In this document: in pieces, positions 47,920 through 59,490 of the stretch
Numbering within the stretch: position 1 is the first letter of the stretch
How the letters are laid out: the number at the start of each line of letters is the position of its first letter
Assembly (NCBI RefSeq): GCF_000204055.1
Contig: NW_006768773.1
Location: 1,711,748-1,775,747 of the forward strand
Direction of reading: 5' to 3'
From: Melampsora larici-populina 98AG31
Lineage: Eukaryota > Basidiomycota > Pucciniomycetes > Pucciniales > Melampsoraceae
Length of the DNA stretch: 64,000 bases
The notes under the pieces: model-generated
Database searches by the model: none
What the model was told of the DNA's origin: nothing
The model's input: only the letters and a program-made list of their open reading frames with translations
Translations under genes and position numbers: made by a program

Positions 47920-49705
47920 TCAGCCTTCAGCCAGCATATGATCCACCGTTTGTTTCGCTTCCACCCAGGTCATGTTGAAATTGTCCATGTATTCTTTGTA
48001 CAAACGTCCACGCATTGAAATATCTTCCATCTTAGATTTCTTATTATGACTTTCTAGCTCTTTCTCCATTCTGTCTAATTCAAGTTGCTCTCGACGACGC
48101 TTAAGGTCTTTTGTTTCATCCAGGTTTTTTTCTTTGAAATCGAGCTCTGCTTGATGGAAATTCAATGTTTCCCTTTTGAGTTGAAGCTCTTGAATTGATT
48201 GCGCATGCTCATTGAGTTGCGGAGTCATTGATTTCGTAATTGCATCGGCGAGTTTGCTTGATGAGATTACTTCGGCCTGTCTCGCTTCTTGCTCAGCTAG
48301 CATGTGACTTTTCTTAAACTCCCATTTGGCCTCACGTTCCTCTCTTGATGGCAAGTGACTACTTAAAATTGAAGAAGCAGGCCCCGAATTGACTCGAGAT
48401 GATTTGTTTTTTCCACATTTGGAGGATTCTGAAGATTCGATAGCTGAACTTTTCCAAGGGCAAGCTTGACGAAGTTTAGCGTTTGTCGAACGAGATGAAC
48501 TACCTGGTTGGTTGACTTCAGAAATTGAACTTTTTTCAGCAATGTCTTTCGATTGTTGATTTTGAGTACCATTTTCTTCTAGCTCTTCAAACCGTGGGCT
48601 TTCAATCGCATCGATGAGTTGATTGAGAAATGGATCATCTGGATCACCGCTGTGTTCACTTCTGTTCGCTGGAATGACCTCGCTTTGACTATGTTGGTCT
48701 TCAACCAACTCGTGTGAATCATTCTTGTTAGGTAAGATGTCATCTAAGGCAATCGAAGTGTTAGACTCCAGCACATCGTCAGGCGAATTGGCCTTTCGGC
48801 GTCCAAATGCTGCAATCATGTCTTTGTAATATAGACATTTCTTTTTAAGAATGGCTATAATCAATCGGATAACAATTAGATGTATGATTGAAAGCACATA
48901 AATCAAATACATAGACTGACCTTCAAATGTATCCTCCACCAAAGAAAGTCGCTCCTTCCAAGCCTCGCTATCAGAAGCGTACCCATTTGCCTCCTTCTCA
49001 GCAAGTGCATCATCCATTAGCTTCTGTTTCGCACCTTCCCCACTTCCTTTGCGGTAGTCTCGCGCCTCGCGAAAACTTCTCTCAAGTTCTCGGATCTAAC
49101 AAAAACAAGAATCAACCTATGTATACATACACTCAAGCAGTAGATCAACGTACTTGTTGTTCGACTGAGGTAGATCTTATATTAGGAAAGCCATTCTCAG
49201 CTAGGAAATCAGAGACATCCTGAGCTACTTTGGCCTTTTTCATCGTTCCTCCATCAGTTCTCCACCAATCCAGACGAAAACCATCTCCTTCGGGAGTTGA
49301 TAGCCATTCCACTAAGAGCCATAAAGGGGTCTTTCCATCTTTGTTGACATCTACATGCCACTGGGTTCGAGGACGGGCAGGCGACGATGGCTGCTTGGGC
49401 TTGGGAACACCCTTCTTTCGGTTTTTTTTCTTCGGATCCGGATTGTTTTGAGTTAGTTGAGGGTGTTGAGTTCCTTGAAAAGACAAAGTTTGAATTGCTG
49501 GTTGGTAAGGTGTTGCAGGCATGCTTCCCCAAATATGAGCGTTGATACTTGGCGAGATATGAGGATTGAGAACTGGTGAGATGTGTTGGTTGATGGTTGG
49601 TGAGACCAAGGTATAAGGATAGGGAGAAATCGATGGGACTTGTCCGGCAATTGACGAGTCTGATGGAGTTCGAGAAAGATGGTGGGAAGAGGGTAGATCA
49701 GCCAT
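47920..49705 (-). CDS. Harbinger partner protein (Myb/SANT-like DNA-binding accessory ORF)
   Basis: Exons 49154-49705, 48921-49095 and 47920-48854 give 553 aa, all in frame. The N-terminus is Pro/Ser-rich with a basic KKKNRKKG stretch. Residues about 118-165 form a compact domain (WLLVEWLSTPEGDGFRLDWW, VAQDVSDFLAENGF) like the trihelix/Myb-type unit of Harbinger accessory proteins. A Ser-rich linker follows, then a long charged helix (about 450-540: KEKNLDETKDLKRRREQLEL) ending MTWVEAKQTVDHMLAEG, typical of rust Harbinger ORF2. In this superfamily the partner binds the ends and brings the transposase to the nucleus. Unlike the transposase it is intact. Confidence 0.78.
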
Positions 49706-49908
49706 TTGAATTGAGTGGAAGAGGGGGTGTTAGGTGGAGACGGGCTGCCTGTTGCATAGGGACATACAAAGTTTTCAGATTGAATTTGGGTCCATTTGGA
49801 ACTCTAATTTCCCAAGTTTGAACTTGGGGTGTCCCAGAAGTTCCTGGATGTCACTTCTGGGAACTTCTGGGACGAGTTTCTGGAGTTTTGAATACCCCTA
49901 TTGTAATT

Positions 49909-50556
49909 TTAGCTTAACAAAGCCCTCTCTGCGCGGCCACGTCCGCGCGCCTCGCAGAGGGGCTTACGACTAATCGTCGATTTTTGGCGTGAACACTCCA
50001 AGCGTTAAGTGTCCTTATGTTGTTTTTTGCATTTCAACGCTTCCCTCGCAAACAAACACCACTTCACCCCGCAGGGAAAGTGGTTCACCAACATTGTCTA
50101 CATATTTTCATCTATTCATCATCTGGGAAAACCTGCTTCATCATGCTTTTTTTGAGCTTGATTGTGAAGCCCTTATGTCTCAATCTAGTAACATAGCTCA
50201 CGCGCTTGTATTCACACTTTAAGTGTTTTTGAGGAATTCTTTATGTCTGAAAGTCAGAAATTAACCCAAAAGCCCGCTGTACAGGCGGGCTTAGTGCAAA
50301 TCTTCAAACCTCTTTTGTGGCCGCATCACTCAGAGTATCCATGGTGTTAGGCCATGAGGACATGTAGAAAGCATTTACAAACCACTTTCCCTGCAGGGTA
50401 AAGCGATGTTTGTTAGTGAGGGAAGCGTCAAATTGCAAAAAACAACATAAGGACACTTAACGCTTGGAGTGTTCACGCCAAAAATCGACGATTAGTCGTA
50501 AGCCCCTCTGCGAGGCGCGCGGACGTGGCCGCGCAGAGAGGGCTTTGTTAAGCTAA
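49909..50556. mobile_element. Mutator-like non-autonomous element with ~185-bp inverted ends and a 9-bp target duplication
   Basis: Ends TTAGCTTAACAAAGCCCTCT and its mirror; arms of roughly 185 bp (49909-50095 and 50370-50556) match except for a few positions and include a GC-rich block (GCGCGGCCACGTCCGCGCGC). ATTGTAATT is present at 49900-49908 and 50557-50565, a 9-bp duplication that is the Mutator mark. The 270-bp core has no coding potential. Confidence 0.85.
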
Positions 50557-50661
50557 ATTGTAATTACACGGTTCCCAATTTTTCTGTTCAACTTTTCAAC
50601 TTTTCCCTAGTTTGAAGGCACCTATTAGTGTTTAGAGCCTCCAAAGCGGGATTTCAAACAA

Positions 50662-50704
50662 GATTGCTTGAAAATCATTGCTTGAAAATCATCGCTTGAA
50701 AATC
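50662..50704 (+). repeat. Three tandem copies of a ~14-bp word
   Basis: GCTTGAAAATC(A/C)T occurs three times in succession with one or two changes. Confidence 0.6.
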
Positions 50705-50877
50705 CTGCTGGTCTCAGGCCAAGCTCGGTGTATAAGCCCTAAGCCCCTCTTCGAGAGCGGACATGGTTTGATGATATCCCTTTTGGTCTGGCACGTGTAA
50801 AACCTGTCACTTGATGCTGAAAAGGGAAGGCCGCGTGTATGTAATCAGCCAGAACACGGTCGCACCTGAGAATAATT

Positions 50878-50914
50878 AGGAACTGTTCCTTAGCACTTAA
50901 GGAACATAGTTCCT
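50878..50914. repeat. Imperfect palindrome upstream of the KDZ gene
   Basis: AGGAACTGTTCCTTA, five bases, TAAGGAACATAGTTCCT. Arms pair with one or two mismatches and contain nested GGAAC/GTTCC words. It lies about 250 bp before the KDZ start and could be a transposase binding site or promoter element. Confidence 0.6.
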
Positions 50915-51165
50915 ACGCCCAATGCGTACAATGAAATTGACAATACATAAACCTTTACGTCTCACGCCCTGTCGCACGTACAGACCTCCACCTCAATTGA
51001 TCATACTTTCCCGCATAAGATCCCATCACCACTCTTGCCCATCGACATCACATTGCCACAAGGATAGCTGTACTCGACATTGGGCAACATCACCATCCAT
51101 CCTCACCCCGCGCACCTTCGCACTCAACATTGGAACAAATTACCATACCCCCTCATTCACCGACA

Positions 51166-53453
51166 ATGCGTATGACCAAGATATATGGAATCCTGTCCGA
51201 ATTCCCCTCAGTACTAGAATCCCTCGATGCTCAAGACATATTCCGTTTCGTCACTGTCGCTAGCCATTTTGTTAAAATCAACCAAGGAACAATCAGAATT
51301 GACCCTGACAACGCGCCATACGACTACCTTAATGCCGCACTGCATCCCCCTACCATTCCCGGCACGTGGGAGGTGCTATGGACAGTATTATACCCCACGC
51401 TCGCCTCTTCATATGTCGAACCTACACACCTCATCCGCGATAAAGGAATTAATAGCGAGCACGGCGCCCAGCCGATTGCTGAACGCATATTCTGGCCACC
51501 TTACCAAGATCAATGCCCCAATGAAGAGTGTAAGAAGAACGGAACACGACGGATGTTGGAAAAGAGGCCGGCTCTCACCGGATACCTTTACGACCTTGAC
51601 AGCGTCAAGTCCGTTCGGCACCATACCACATACTGCCGTCGTAAGCATTATTCACGCGTGTCTCGCTTCAGCGTCACTCCTGACTGTGCCCGCTCGCTCG
51701 CTCAGAATGCAAGACCAGCTATAGGGCCTCCTACTGTTCAAACAAAGATATTCGCACGTACTACCTGGACACGGTCCGCAATGATGTTGATTGCATTCAA
51801 GTCAACATGCATTACTTTATGACAATACGATTGCTAAACTACTTCAACCACGCACAGTCCCTAGCTCAGTAAGTTAATGACTAAGGCATGACGAGAGGGA
51901 GTACGCAGCTCAACATATTTTTATTCCCTCTCAACAGCGTCTCCATATACAACTTGGTTACCATTTACAACAGCTCTCACAAGCTCAACGAGGACGCCCC
52001 AAATCATTTCGCTGGGGAGATATTTAAGGCCTCGCTTTCCGACCACTGCTGCACCACGGCGCTGGAATTGGCTCGACTGCTACGACACTTTAACCTCCGC
52101 AAGCGCGTCATGAGTGTTTACAACTCTGGAGGATCTCGGCATCGGTTCCGTTCCGCAAAACTCACCGTCCTGACGTGGCTGGAGCTCGAGGGCAGTCCTT
52201 ACATAGACCATATGTGCTCTGATTGCACCGAGATAATCGACGACCCATTGGTTCCAGGCGGTGGCTTGGGTGAGCATCAATATCCCATTCCACAACACGT
52301 AGCACAAGAAGCTCATAATCAAACTACGCGCAGCTCTTCGCGCCATCGCAATGGACGGAATCACCATTGGGCACCCCCGCTGCAGTGCTACCAAAGATCA
52401 ACTTACAACTCTCAATCCTTTGGTACCCAATCCTCCACCTTGCACGATCATGCTCGAAACACCCAAAGATCGTTATTGCCCCATCCACAGTCCACTCCTT
52501 GGCAAACTGTGTCATGCACAGCCATGTACCCGCGATGCAATAGGCGACACGAAGGCATGCGAGCTAACCAAACATAAAGAAGCCATTCAAATTCGACATG
52601 AGAAGACCCACCGTTCTCGTTCTGCGCTGGCTTTCAACCAGCGAACGGGCGCAAAACTGCCTGAGGACCCAACCGCTGCACTCAACGCTGACACAGACGC
52701 ATTCAACCTGGACGCATTGGTTGAGGTTGACGAGTCAGACCGGACCCACAAAGCGGGTCGAGATGGAGAAGATACTGTCCGTGCCTCAAACATAACCAAG
52801 AAGCCGACGTGTTCGAACGCCAAGACGCACAATGACTTGCTCTTCGTTGCCACCTGTGGCATCACCCTGGCTAGAGATACGATGTATCGCGCAGAGTCTG
52901 TTATCTTGGTCAGGGCGAGTGACCATTCTGCGATAACTATTATTGGTGGTATTTTAACTAATTTAATTGTGTATGTTAATTGTCATAACTTTTACACACT
53001 TAGGAAATACTCGAAAGAAAGTTCCCTGTTTTACCGCCAATACAATTCTTCGATAATGCATGTACTTTTGACAAATCACTCCGCAAGGACCTACCCGCGA
53101 TGGAAAGACTCAAGGGCACGATAAGGCCAGTCGATCCATTCCACATGCGCACTCACTCTGAGAAAGATGCATCGTGCCGCAAACACAACAACCCCAAGCA
53201 ATGGCCATTCCTCAAGAAACCCGATGGGGCTTGGCGTTTCAATGGATCTGCCGCGGAAATAACCAACGCGTGGTACGGAGGTTTCCTCTCAATATGCCGT
53301 GGTATGCATGAGATAAACTACAGATTCTTTTTGGAGGAGATGATCCGTGTGCGGAATGATTCTCTGCTTGCGAAGCTTGTGCGGAAAACCGACTTCTGCT
53401 GTAATGTTCCTTCACATTTGGCCCAACAGAGTCCTATTCCACTATCAATCTAG
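51166..53453 (+). CDS. KDZ (Kyakuja-Dileera-Zisupton) transposase with Cys cluster, apparently intact
   Basis: Exons 51166-51640, 51706-51868, 51938-52269, 52334-52908 and 53004-53453 give 664 aa with every junction in frame. The N-terminal half has the Cys cluster that accompanies basidiomycete KDZ transposases: CPNEECKKNG, YCRQCKTSY (formed only by splicing) and HMCSDCTE. The catalytic RNase H core follows, with AMDGITIGHPRC (Asp), a His/Cys segment (DRYCPIHSPLLGKLCHAQPC), NDLLFVATCGI, FFDNACTF (second Asp), DPFHMRTHSEKD and GSAAEITNAWYGGF (Glu), ending MHEINYRFFLEEMIRVRND. All three catalytic acidic residues are present. The start is the first ATG in frame (MRMTKIYG); upstream exons are possible. 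Element ends were not found. Confidence 0.88.
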
Positions 53454-53692
53454 TTATTAAATTCGCCCCACCCTCTTGTTATACTACATTCAAACTAATA
53501 ATACCATTAATACTTAGTCGAACCAATGTTTTTGACGTAGTCTTATCACTATACTTATTTCACAATGTGTAATAATTTTATGAAACAAGGTTGACTACCA
53601 TGACGTCGATTTAATACGCCTTTGATCCCCTTCACTGAAATAGGCTCAAAATTTCATAATACAAAAAAAGATAAGCACCGAACACTTAACCT

Positions 53693-53734
53693 CATGGAAT
53701 AAGTAACACATTCTTGATGTCAACTTATTCCATG
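53693..53734. repeat. 12-bp perfect inverted repeat, 18-nt loop
   Basis: CATGGAATAAGT and ACTTATTCCATG, 240 bp after the KDZ stop. Possible terminator or element-end motif. Confidence 0.5.
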
Positions 53735-53974
53735 AATCATATCCCGATCATGGCAAAGGGGGAGGAAATATAGATTGGGGCATCCTGTCTACACGTCATG
53801 ACATGACGTCAATTTTCAGCAATTTCTCGGATACTTATTTCTGAAACCAGGCGATCGTTGTTGCTTTTTCATACATCCTGACTGCCGATAACTAGGTTGC
53901 AATCAGAGGTGCGCTCGCTGAACTGTGCAGCAAACCATCCTTCAGTAGTTCCAGTTCAACTACTACTCCAACCA

Positions 53975-54175
53975 ATGGAATCTCCTTCACCCGACTCCTC
54001 CCCCGATGTTACCGGAAGTGATATCGACCCCTCCCACATGCTAGCCAGCTCTGAGCCTCACCCAATGGTGATCGACAACGTAGGCCAGCTATCCCCGGTC
54101 TTGGATGGGTTGCATATCAGTCACCCTATTGACACTGACCAGCACGAACCATCAGATATGTACTGTCTCTCCTGA
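53975..54175 (+). CDS. Ser/Pro/Asp-rich 66-aa frame, possibly the first exon of the next gene
   Basis: ATG frame MESPSPDSSPDV... ending shortly before the alpha-kinase-like coding region. It could be spliced on: a GT at 54167 and an AG near 54272 would give ..DMYS|VPYYKDI in frame with the downstream protein. A similar small Ser/Pro frame lies 5' of the second alpha-kinase-like gene. No domain. Confidence 0.35.
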   Translation: MESPSPDSSPDVTGSDIDPSHMLASSEPHPMVIDNVGQLSPVLDGLHISHPIDTDQHEPSDMYCLS

Positions 54176-54197
54176 CTGGCTCATAAAATTGAGACTA

Positions 54198-55288
54198 ATG
54201 ATTGTCGACATTCGACTCAATATCTCCAACCAACTACAAAATGCAATAGAAAATTCCAATGACTCTGCTACAGCAGTTCCCTACTACAAGGACATACCGG
54301 ACTTAGGCCTGAGAGAAGAGGGCACTCTCTATCGTTTATCGCCAAAGGCATTCCACCCAAACCATCCGCACTACAATGGGCACGAGGTTGTGCCATTCTT
54401 ACACGAGCGTGTAGGTTATAAAGTGGGACAACATAACGATGACGAACACACTGCTCTCATAGATGGCTCTGGTTGGGAGTGGGTATCACGAAAATTGTAC
54501 CTTCATCACCGAGAGTATCACATAGCTGGTATCTATCATCTCAAGTACCAAAATCGTTGGGCCGATATGAATTCGCAAGGACGTGCGCACTGTTTCGAAC
54601 GTGCTCAAAGCAGCCGGTATGTGGCAATGGCTTTGGAAGCATTCCAAAAAACACTCTTCAGAAAAGGAAGATCGAACGTAGGAAGTGTGAATGCCACACA
54701 CCTTCAATGGTACCACATTGCTAAATCGTTGGCGGTAAGTCCGTTTACCTAACTTAATCGGTAAAATTCGATACTCAACTTGCAAGACCCAACCTTGGTC
54801 TGCGTATTCAGGTGCAACCATCTTATGTAGTGCAGGGATCCGGTTGCGTCAACGATGAAGAGCCTCGCTGGAAGATATGTGAGCGTGCAACCAAAGGCTT
54901 CGACCTTCACCGTTTTGTTTGGGCGGATAATTATCAAAATGAGCCGAATCAAAAGGAAGCTTGGCCTATGACCGACCTCATATTTGCCTTCATTCATTAC
55001 ACATACGAGCTGAGCGGTGACCGCACTTTGATAGCCAATCTCGTTTGTGACGAGTCTGGTAAATTAAGCAACTTGACCTGTTATGACAGATAGTAAGTCA
55101 TCAATATTCGTCATATTACCTTATTACTTCAACTGAATGTTTGATTGTGCCCACATAGCAAAATTCCGTACCATAGCCGACACAGTCACGACATGGAGGA
55201 TGCTGTGCACACTGCTTTCACGCGGTTCGTTAACCAACACGTATGCAATGAAATATGTGAACACCTCGGAAGTGTGTACCTCAAATGA
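54198..55288 (+). CDS. Alpha-kinase-like protein A
   Basis: Exons 54198-54734, 54812-55092 and 55159-55288 give 315 aa; the start may lie further upstream (see 53975). The C-terminal half follows the alpha-kinase (MHCK/EF2K) pattern: LIFAFIHYTYELSGDRTLIA corresponds to the strand-helix before the catalytic loop (usually ending vcDLQG), here NLVCDESG. The end FTRFVNQHVCNEICEHLGS matches the 'H-x-C-N-x-x-C-x-x-L' zinc segment of the fold. The usual DLQG and TDPQ motifs are altered (CDESG, YDRY), so kinase activity is doubtful. It sits 745 bp downstream of the KDZ gene on the same strand and faces its relative B. Confidence 0.6.
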
Positions 55289-56087
55289 CAAATGAAGTAA
55301 GATCAAAGATATTGTTCTCAACTTTGACGAATGAATGTTGGATTCATGTTGCGCACTTGAACGAACACGTCGCAGTAGATTCATTCGGGACGAACATCCT
55401 TTTCAATGTAATTGCATGTTTGTCTTTTCACTTTTATCGGTTGTCCCATCTGATTATTAGAAGTACATTGTTTGGTTTATTATATCTTAATGTGATCCAC
55501 ATTAGGCAAATATGTTTGTAACTTGATAATAACCCAATTGGTGCTTGAATTCTTACTGTGAACTCGTGTCGCATGATCTCGTTTTACTGAAGAAAAGTGA
55601 GTCACGCGCATGGCCACACGTTCACTAGCTTTCAGAATCACTTCGATCACTGGCCATAGTGACTCTGTCTTCAGGTACACGGGGCCACTTGGACTTACCC
55701 ACAACCTGCTTGAAATACCGGCGAAGAAGTATTTGACCGATCACTTATTTTGAGGTGATCGGGCAATGCGACGCTCGCCCCTTACACCGTGCATTTACTC
55801 ATAATGTTATTTTTGAGTAACCTGATCAGGCAACAGAATGACAAAAACAAATGATCGACAAGTTTTACAAACTTGTGAATTTAATAGAAAATGACACTTC
55901 CCTCACAAAGAAAGAGCAAATATACGCAAGCATCATCAGGATAGTATTTGGTAGGCGGTTAATGAAAAGCAAGGAAACAAATATTGTATAATGGACCAAA
56001 AAATCTAAGTCTATAAATACTAACAAATACAAAAAGTAGAAATGAACTCTATGAAAAATACAAGACTCGATCAAAAATATGCACTGA
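55289..56087. other. Space between convergent genes A and B
   Basis: Non-coding sequence between the 3' ends of two related genes; short frames only. Confidence 0.4.
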
Positions 56088-57298
56088 TCAAACTCTAACT
56101 GATTGTAGGCCAAGATGCTTGCATACGTTATTGCATGCGTGCTCATTTTGGAAATCAACAAAGGGCTGATCCAACTTGTCACTGTTTTCCAAGTAATACG
56201 ACCTGGCACAGCATATGATTTGTCATTGATCTTACATGAGCCAATCAGACAATGCAAAGTTGATGTGGTAAAACATAAAAAAAGATTGCTTACCCTCGGT
56301 TAAAGCAGAGGACGTTTGATATCATTCCCCAATTGTCACAGTCGATTTGGCCAATCAAAGTCTCGCCGCCACTCTCCTGGTATACATAATGGATAAAAGA
56401 ATGAATCAAGCCTTTCCATCGGTCAGAAGGTGGCAAGGCGTCCCTGAAACAAGATAGTGTGATATATCGAGTAATGCTGGTGTCTCGAACTGTTTCACAT
56501 AACATCCATCGCCCAAGATCCGGGTCCACCGAGCCTATCGTCTGCAACAGGGAAACCCGTGGAACCTATGGTCAAATTAGTGATATCAGATTTTGATACA
56601 GCTCAAATGAATCAATATTCTATCGTTCCTACGTGTAAAACATATGATCGCAAATACCACTCGCAATGTTCAGGTACGCCTTTAGCTTTGGCCAAAGCTT
56701 TCAGATAACACTGATATCGTGCGAGCATTTGAGCCACATACATATGTGCATTTGCGATTTCCACAGCTTGGCTTTTAGAATTAGCTGCATAAGTCCAGGA
56801 ACGATGGTACCTTGCGATGCCGTTAATTGGCACGTGTTTACCATCCCCTCGTAGTTCACGTATAGACCAATCATTGCTGTCCCTAGTTCTGGAAAGATCA
56901 ACCGCTCTGCCTAATTGGAATATGGCCACAAACTCTGATAGTCCGTTAGTTATCTCCGGCTCGTATCTAGGTTTTGTAACACCGCCGTAGTAGTCATCAA
57001 GGTGGTAAAGGAAAGCGGCACGTCTGGATGGGTAGTCTGGCCTTAGACCCGACGTGGGAATTGGAATGGAGACACAGAATATGTCTCCATCCCCTACTTC
57101 GTCTGGCACACATTAATAGGGCGTCAACAACTTGATATGCCGCATTAATTGAAAAACCATAGCCATATGCAAATTTTACCCACCTTCATACTTAGTATCA
57201 GTCGTTGTTCTTACAGCCCGTGGTGCCCGAACTTTGCGGGATGCTGCCACGGAAGATGGGATAAGGTTGCCAAGATTCTTGGATAGTTTTGATGGCAT
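56088..57298 (-). CDS. Alpha-kinase-like protein B
   Basis: Exons 57184-57298, 56633-57102, 56294-56565 and 56088-56202 give 323 aa. The plan is that of protein A: a basic N-terminus (KLSKNLGNLIPSSVAASRKV), a middle domain (ARYHRSWTYAANSKSQAVEI), then GLIHSFIHYVYQESGGETLI, the IDCDNWG segment in place of DLQG, and the zinc end FQNEHACNNVCKHLGL. The closing exon was chosen because only a splice to CCAG|G restores that Cys/His motif in frame. Similarity to A is structural rather than close, so the duplication is old. As in A, residues expected for catalysis look changed. It runs convergently to A. The start ATG is tentative. Confidence 0.6.
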
Positions 57299-58944
57299 AA
57301 TGTCGGAAGATGTCGTGATCGGTGTAGAACTTATAACCCAACAAGGGTTATACAGAGCTGGAAGAGGATAATCTACTAATAAAATGACTAGTAGAAGTTG
57401 TCTAAGGACTGCTCTTCTAAAACAACACAATCAGAAAGAGCTCTGTTGTATTGAGTACTGATAAGGCACCAGAGAAATATAACTTCACACGTAATTTTAA
57501 CTTCAAAAGCACACTTTGTATTACTATCAACACTGCTATAGTGTTATTCCCAATTGATAACTGAAAAAAAATAAGCAATATCTGATTGATATTATTCCCA
57601 ATAAGTCTTTATGACTATAAAACTAAAGTAAATTTCTCTTTATAACTGTAATAAAGGGCGTATTTAAGTGAACAGGTACTATTAAAATAAGTTTATGATG
57701 ATAAACAAAATAATAATGGCGTAAATGATAAAGAAAAAAAAAGGGGAACAACAGTCCCAAAACCCTCTCAAAGTATATATAACAATGTACTAGAACTTTT
57801 ACAATGGTCAACAGCCTCAAAACCAATCAAATCCGCCCAAAATTCCCTAAAAACCCTATGATGACGCAATGTAATGGTTTTGTTACTAATAAATGATGTA
57901 ATTTTCACAGCTAAAAGTGATCAATGACGCAATAATATGATGTACAGCACTTCTTATGATGAATACAGGTGATTTTTTCCTTGTAAACTAGCTGAAAACC
58001 AATTTTTGAGATTACAAATTTTTTCAGATGTGCTCCAATTTTTGATTACTAAAGTGCATCTTGTAGCCCACGTGTTACTGATCATTTCTGACACCTACAT
58101 GACCTACTTCTGATGAGTGATGAGTAATATATTGAGTTGTGAAGTTAAGGTTTTTAGTGTTACATATGACTTGTGACTGTAAATTTGAGATTCACACCAA
58201 TTCTTTATTTGCCTTATAACTTTTTACACACACCTCCGTTACTAATGATTTAAAGTTTGTACATTATGTAATCCACTCTTCTGCGTTGAATGAGCCATCT
58301 ACCAACCTATTCTGACGTCATTTGACATATGTAATTAGCTGAAAACCTCCATTTTCCACGAATTTCACCCATTTTCTTCACTTTTCACAGCTACTACTAT
58401 CTTTTTCTTGCTCATGTAATATGACATCATCATCTATAGCCTTAAAAATCCCGGAAAATCCTCTTGGCAACCTTAAATTCCATCACTACCACTATTACAC
58501 AACCAAACTACACGTGTACCTCTTGTTTACCAACTTCGAAAAAGTGCTTTTTTCCTAATAACTTCTGTTTCTACTTATCAACCTTGAAGATTAAAATTGT
58601 CATAGTATCGTATAATGTTGTTCTTTCATATTCTAACCTCATAATACCCATAACTTTATTTTTACTAACCTAAAAACCATTTTCCAACCTTTATACCTAT
58701 AATTTTGAATTTTTCTTATGTTTTTCTTTCTTTCTTTTTGTGATAAATTTGTAAGTAAACTATAATGATCTTAATATATAATGTGAAATAAAATGATGTA
58801 ATGTTGACCTAATGACCAATACATAAGCCTACAAGAGCTTCAATTGATCAAAAACCTCCATTTCGAATTTTCTTTCCTGCTGAATCCTGCTAATAAACTG
58901 GTAAACTGGTAATTGTGAATTTTTTAATTGATCCCATAAATTGA
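57299..58944. other. AT-rich intergenic DNA
   Basis: About 1.6 kb of AT-rich sequence with recurring words (ATGATGTAAT, GCTGAAAACC), no gene. It probably contains the promoter of protein B. Confidence 0.4.
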
Positions 58945-59157
58945 TCACCACATCGGTTCATTAGAATCAGATGATACCACGCCTCCGGGAATGACGCCGT
59001 TGTCACTTTCCGCCGATGACACAATGAGTGGCCTTGAAGCGGGGCTTGAGTTGGATAAGATAATAGGTTGAGTTCCAGCTCCAGCAGGGGATGAAGCGCG
59101 AGCAGGCATGGGGCTTTTGAGATCTGGATCTGAATCCAAAGTTTGACGACCCGGCAT
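58945..59157 (-). CDS. Ser/Pro-rich small protein, 70 aa (hypothetical)
   Basis: ATG frame starting MPGRQTLDSDPDLKSPMPAR with many Ser, Pro and Ala, and no hydrophobic segment. Similar in composition to the 66-aa frame upstream of protein A. It may be a small gene or an exon of something longer. Function unknown. Confidence 0.3.
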   Translation of the reverse strand: MPGRQTLDSDPDLKSPMPARASSPAGAGTQPIILSNSSPASRPLIVSSAESDNGVIPGGVVSSDSNEPMW

Positions 59158-59457
59158 TATGACTACTAAATAATACAAACTTGCACTTCATATTAATCAT
59201 GTTGTAACTCTGGTTCATATGAGTACGAGCCAGCTCATACTCACATAGATCGTGATACGGTATGATGTAGATTCGGATGTGATGAGTACCACAAAGAATA
59301 GAATGTGTTCAACCGGACTTAGATGAGATGAGCAGACCAGGACCATAGGACAGTACTAATGTTGTGACTCTCGAAGTGATATATATATATACAATTGAAA
59401 AAGCTGGTCACTCAAAATAAAATGACCAGTCATCTTTGCATATATATGCACCATTAC

Positions 59458-59490
59458 GCGCAAGTAATTCGACAATGGAATTACTTGCGC
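59458..59490. repeat. 13-bp perfect inverted repeat with 7-nt loop
   Basis: GCGCAAGTAATTC and GAATTACTTGCGC around GACAATG. A second small pair (TGGTCA..TGACCA) lies about 50 bases upstream. Possible regulatory hairpin. Confidence 0.6.

Larger units (their letters stand above)
45406..49899 (+). mobile_element. PIF/Harbinger DNA transposon, full structure, 4.5 kb
   Basis: Long terminal inverted repeats of about 70 bp (AGGGGTATTCAAAACTCCAG...), identical except for one substitution and one indel, and ATT on both sides (45403-45405, 49900-49902). Inside are the two convergent genes typical of this superfamily: a DDE transposase on plus and a Myb/SANT-type partner on minus. The high similarity of the ends points to a young insertion, although the transposase has one in-frame stop. 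ATT departs from the usual TWA target. Confidence 0.9.
45191..50624. mobile_element. Palindromic MITE (outer shell of a four-element nest)
   Basis: Left half 45191-45259 and right half 50558-50624 are near-perfect reverse complements (TAGGTGCCTTCAAACTAGGG ... GTAATTACAA). Flanking TA at both ends suggests a Tc1/mariner-like target. Without the insertions it is about 136 bp, with the palindromic centre AATTACAATATTGTAATT. Confidence 0.8.

Noticed and set aside
51600..51720. Frameshift in the KDZ transposase
   Set aside because: An intron from 51641 to 51705 (GTAAGC..CTCAG) restores the frame and creates the expected YCRQCKTSY motif.
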